In this document: piece by piece, positions 17,366 to 20,470 of the stretch
Layout of the letters: each line of letters begins with the position of its first letter
Position numbering within the stretch: position 1 is the stretch's first letter
Assembly (NCBI GenBank): GCA_964058845.1
Contig: CAXKVR010000927.1
Location: 1 to 20,470, forward strand
Origin: Carex sylvatica
Taxonomy: Eukaryota; Streptophyta; Magnoliopsida; Poales; Cyperaceae
Direction of reading: 5' to 3'
Length of the DNA stretch: 20,470 nt
The notes under the pieces: model-generated
What the model saw: only the letters and a program-made list of their open reading frames with translations
The model's database searches: none
Told to the model about the DNA's origin: nothing
Made by a program: the position numbers and the translations under genes

Positions 17366-20300
17366 GTATGCTTTGTTTCTCTTCATTTTTTTTTTTCCAT
17401 GTTGTTAATATTTTTTGTCGCATATATATATATATATATATATGAAGCTGACACCATTCTATCTTTTTCAATAAGACAACATGTCTTCTATTATTATTAT
17501 TATTTTATTTTAGTAGGCAAAATGCCTACTATAATTTTAATTAAAAAAAATCATAAGTTACAAGAGAAAATGTGTACGATTGGAAGAAAAAAATTTAAAA
17601 TGTCTAGTCAAGGTATCTAGTATCTTGAAATACTTGATCAACACATGTACTACAAGCAGCTTACATATTGTACACAATATATTTCCTTTGGTGATATTTA
17701 TTTTTTGCATCCCCGCAAGATGATGACCAATTATTCACGGGCTTTGTCAACAATTTCACAAAATAAGTGATTTAAACCAAGTATATATTACTGCTCCGTC
17801 AAATATTTAGCGAGATATGATGTATTATAGAGCCTGACATGTAATATAATATGAAACTATAAAACCCCATATCCAATTATACGCTTGATTCATTAGACAA
17901 AATTGAGAAACTTGACTCGCATTGTAAATTTGGTTGATTCCTTAAGACAAGATTTAGTATCGAAATGCAAGGTGGTCAAAATGTGTTGACAGATAGATTT
18001 CTGATCCAACTACAGTGATTTTATTTGAATTTTAAAGAATGGAATTGTATTCGCATTTTCTAATCCTCCATTTGGTTTAACACATGGTACCCCTGTCGTG
18101 CATTGCTCATTAAAGATTTGTTTAATTTAAAGAAATACTTGCTTTTTAGTTAAATTTGAAGATTTGTTTAGATTTCTTAGATCTTGCTCTGACATCTGAA
18201 TAGTCATAATCCAAGTCAACTGGCACTTAATTAGTTTAAAATACATTAAATGCTTATAATATTTAAATTCTCAATTATTTGGCTTTGGCACCTGCCACCT
18301 GCACAAGGATTGAGAGATTATCTTTGAAATAATCGATAATTGAAAAACCATTTGACTCTTTTTTAAACCTTCATTTAAAGAAAAAGAGGCTACTACACGT
18401 AATATAATATCTGAATTACGCCCTTTATAATAAATCAATAAATAAATAAATTAATTAATTAATAAATAGAGGGCTTCATTTTTCAGTAGCTTAGCATCCT
18501 ACAAGTTATTAATGTCAGCAATAATGTCTCCATTTGTTTTCTCGGGCTATGGACAAAGCAAAGAATCTGTCTGATTGCTTCGAGGTTTGCTAAGAACAAT
18601 ACAATAAATGAGGTTACAAAATGATTGATTTAAGGGAGTGGTGCAGCAAGGACAAGATTCGGAAAAATCGCCTACGGGCTTTTCCTTAAAAAAAAAAAAT
18701 TTCGGAAAAAAATTCCTAAATGCCCAGTATAGTATAGCCCATTGAATCACAGTGTATTACTAAGGCCCAGTATAGTATTACTGTATTTAGTGGGCTTTAT
18801 CATTTTAGCGTCTTCTCTGCGACTCTGCCTCTCGCATTTCTTTTGGGAGTACTAACGGTGGTTTTTGGGTGGTCATAAGATGTAGGGATGGCCGTGCACA
18901 GGGGTAATTTATGGTACAGGTTGCATGGGGAAGCCTCCATGGTGGGTTTAGATGGTGGAAACTCTGTTCTTTTGTTGGGGTACATGCGTTCAAGCTTTAT
19001 AAAATTGTGGGTTGGCATCTCGGTCTATTTTACGGTGTGCATACAATGTGTTTGATCAATTGCTCAAGAGAAATTTTCGTTGGATAGATATTCGGACCTA
19101 ACAAAATGTAAGATCTAGAAGCTTTTCTGGAATGGGTCATGATTATCTAAAAGAGATCATCTGTTGATGCTTTTAGTACAGTACCATATCTGCTACCTTA
19201 TCTCTGGAACTTGTAAAGTACAACATCCAGTACTAAATTGCTAGGATGAAATAAAAAATAATTAAATACATACAAACATTTTTTTTTGGGTTTAGGTTTG
19301 TTGTACAAATTTAAGTAAAAATATCTACTTTGAACAATAATATTTTACAGAAACATGCAAACATCTAGGGTTTATTGGTCATTATCTGACATTGGAATTT
19401 CATGTTTCATGCGGGGGACAAGGGATAGTTCATTTTTCCCAACAGAAAAGTTTGGACGGTGTGGAGAAATAAACCATTTTTTATTTCTTTTAGCTTATCT
19501 CTTCACTTCATGTTCAAAATATTGCTAGGTACTGGTATGTGGTACATCAATTCAATGTTATGGATTTGTTTCTGAAACTCAACATGCATCTAAGTGAAAC
19601 AAACTTAAGTCCTAATTCTTGCTGTGAAATTCTCATGCAGGCTTATTACCCAATGGCAACTTTGAGCAAGGCCCCAAACCGACCGACCTGAATGGTACTG
19701 AGTTGGTCAACAAATTTGCATTGCCTCATTGGAATATCTCAGGATTTGTGGAGTACATTGAATCCGGCCACAAGCAGGGTGACTTGCTCCTTGTCATCCC
19801 AGAGGGCACCTATGCAGTTCGTTTAGGCAACGAGGCCTCAATAAAACAATGGTTGAATGTAGGTTGTTAATTGATGATTTCCTTTACAAAGTTTAAGCCG
19901 ATGTTAAATATTGTTTCTAATAATGTCCCACCTCCAGCTTACTGATTTCCAAAGTATTTATCAATCATATCTAACAAGGTATATTTTTTTTTTTGCTTTT
20001 TAATGCTGCCCAAAGTTAGTGCAAGGATATTAGTGAGGGAATTAGTAATAATAGGGGATGGGGTCTGAAACTGGGACCTCGGTGTTAATATATTTATGAG
20101 CCAAGAACTCGTGAAACTTTATATTGGATTAATTATACCTAATTTTATGAATAGGTGTTGAGGGGAAACTATTATGCAATCAGTTTCAGTGCTGCTCGTA
20201 CCTGCGCACAATCCGAGAAACTGAACGTTTCGGTCTCACCTGAGTCAGGCACGGTGCCAATGCAAACAATATACAGCAGCGATGGGTGGGATTCGTATGC

Positions 20301-20434
20301 ATGGGGTTTCCAGGCAAAGCGCTCTGAAGTTGAACTTGTGATCCATAACCCTGGGATCGATGATGACCCTGCATGTGGGCCCCTTATTGACTCAGTTGCG
20401 ATCCAGACTGTCTACCTGCCCCGCCTGACCAAAT
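17296..20434 (+). CDS. DUF642 gene 3 (exons 1-3; continues past window)
   Basis: This is the third DUF642 gene of the array, truncated by the right window edge. Exons are 17296-17365 (signal peptide), 19641-19858 and 20155-20434, ending in phase 1 before a gtaacc donor. Exons 4 and 5 must lie beyond 20470. Exon lengths equal those of genes 1 and 2 exactly. The leader reads MMHYGAFIILICAAFPTSFA and is followed by VKDG. The mature part shows LLPNGNFEQGPKP, HWNISGFVEYIESG, SAARTCAQSEKLNVSV, DGWDSYAWGFQAK and DDDPACGPLIDSVAI. No stop or frameshift is seen. By hand count, exon 2 differs from gene 2 at about 51 of 218 bases, against about 11 of 218 between genes 1 and 2, so this mature domain is the older paralogue. 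A copia retrotransposon ends 540 bp upstream of the start codon and could affect its promoter. Two ATGs begin the frame (17296 and 17299); the first is chosen because it aligns with the gene 2 start. Confidence 0.9.
17366..19640 (+). other. Intron 1 of gene 3 (2.3 kb)
   Basis: The donor is gtatgc and the acceptor tctcatgcag. A TA microsatellite lies at 17422-17443. The section 17460-18590 aligns with gene 2 intron 1, including the empty MITE site near 18475. An AT-rich taaa/taat run is at about 18430-18470. The stretch 18600-18827 is specific to this copy and holds three TGGGCY-type motifs. No gene is visible. Confidence 0.78.
18828..18960 (+). repeat. Gene 3 counterpart of the shared intronic block
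   Basis: This aligns with 7448-7590 in gene 2. Just upstream, at 18736-18796, are three TGGGCC/T-type motifs (two on the minus strand, one on the plus) and a 14-bp direct repeat (gcccagtatagtat at 18722 and 18765). Beyond about 18970 the gene 2 match fades until the region next to exon 2. Confidence 0.45.
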
Positions 20435-20470
20435 GTAACCATCATGATGTCTTATGCATTCTTCATTTCT

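Larger units (their letters stand above)
7943..18960 (+). repeat. Tandem duplication unit 2
   Basis: This is the copy of unit 1: 3' part of intron 1, exons 2-5 of gene 2, the intergenic region, exon 1 of gene 3 and the 5' part of its intron 1. It is enlarged by the 4.8-kb copia element. Unit boundaries fall inside intron 1 on both sides, so each unit begins in one gene and ends in the next. Confidence 0.72.

Noticed and set aside
18938..19053. Short frame starting ATGGTGGGTTTAGATGG as an alternative leader for gene 3
   Set aside because: It is not conserved in gene 2, has no clear cleavage region and ends in a stop before any donor of the right phase.

Overview
The window is nuclear DNA of a flowering plant. 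It has AT-rich GT-AG introns, moderate-GC exons, a Ty1/copia LTR retrotransposon primed by initiator tRNA-Met, hAT-type MITEs, and genes of a seed-plant cell-wall protein family (DUF642, the BIIDXI family). Exon composition is not the GC-rich type of grasses. I cannot assign order or species.

All genes lie on the + strand as a head-to-tail array of three DUF642 genes. Gene 1 is cut by the left window edge: exons 2-5 are at 1064-3290 and its signal-peptide exon lies upstream. Gene 2 is complete and spans 4416-11303. Its 70-nt signal-peptide exon (4416-4485) is separated by a 4.5-kb intron from exons 2-5 (8981-11303). Gene 3 is cut by the right edge: exon 1 at 17296-17365, exon 2 at 19641-19858, exon 3 at 20155-20434. 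Exon lengths and phases are identical in all copies (70, 218, 280, 227 and 309 nt). The complete gene 2 product is 367 residues with a cleavable signal peptide, so it should be a secreted, carbohydrate-binding wall protein.

The array is mosaic. Gene 2 exons 2-5, with their introns, 3' flank and the 3' part of intron 1, match gene 1 closely (exon 2 about 95%). Gene 2 exon 1, its 5' flank and the 5' part of intron 1 match gene 3 at about 90%. Yet exon 2 of genes 2 and 3 is only about 77% identical. This fits a duplication block with breakpoints inside intron 1, which makes gene 2 a hybrid: gene-3-type promoter and leader joined to a gene-1-type mature protein.

The two repeat units later took different insertions. 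A decayed Ty1/copia element (11962-16755) sits about 540 bp upstream of the gene 3 start codon; the matching site in unit 1 is empty. Its gag-pol is one continuous frame of about 1350 codons broken by seven in-frame stops and no frameshift. Two hAT-like MITEs (5551-6240 and 6421-6924, both with 8-bp target duplications) sit in intron 1 of gene 2. A 78-bp perfect-hairpin insertion lies in intron 3 of gene 2. I saw no tRNA, rRNA or CRISPR array.
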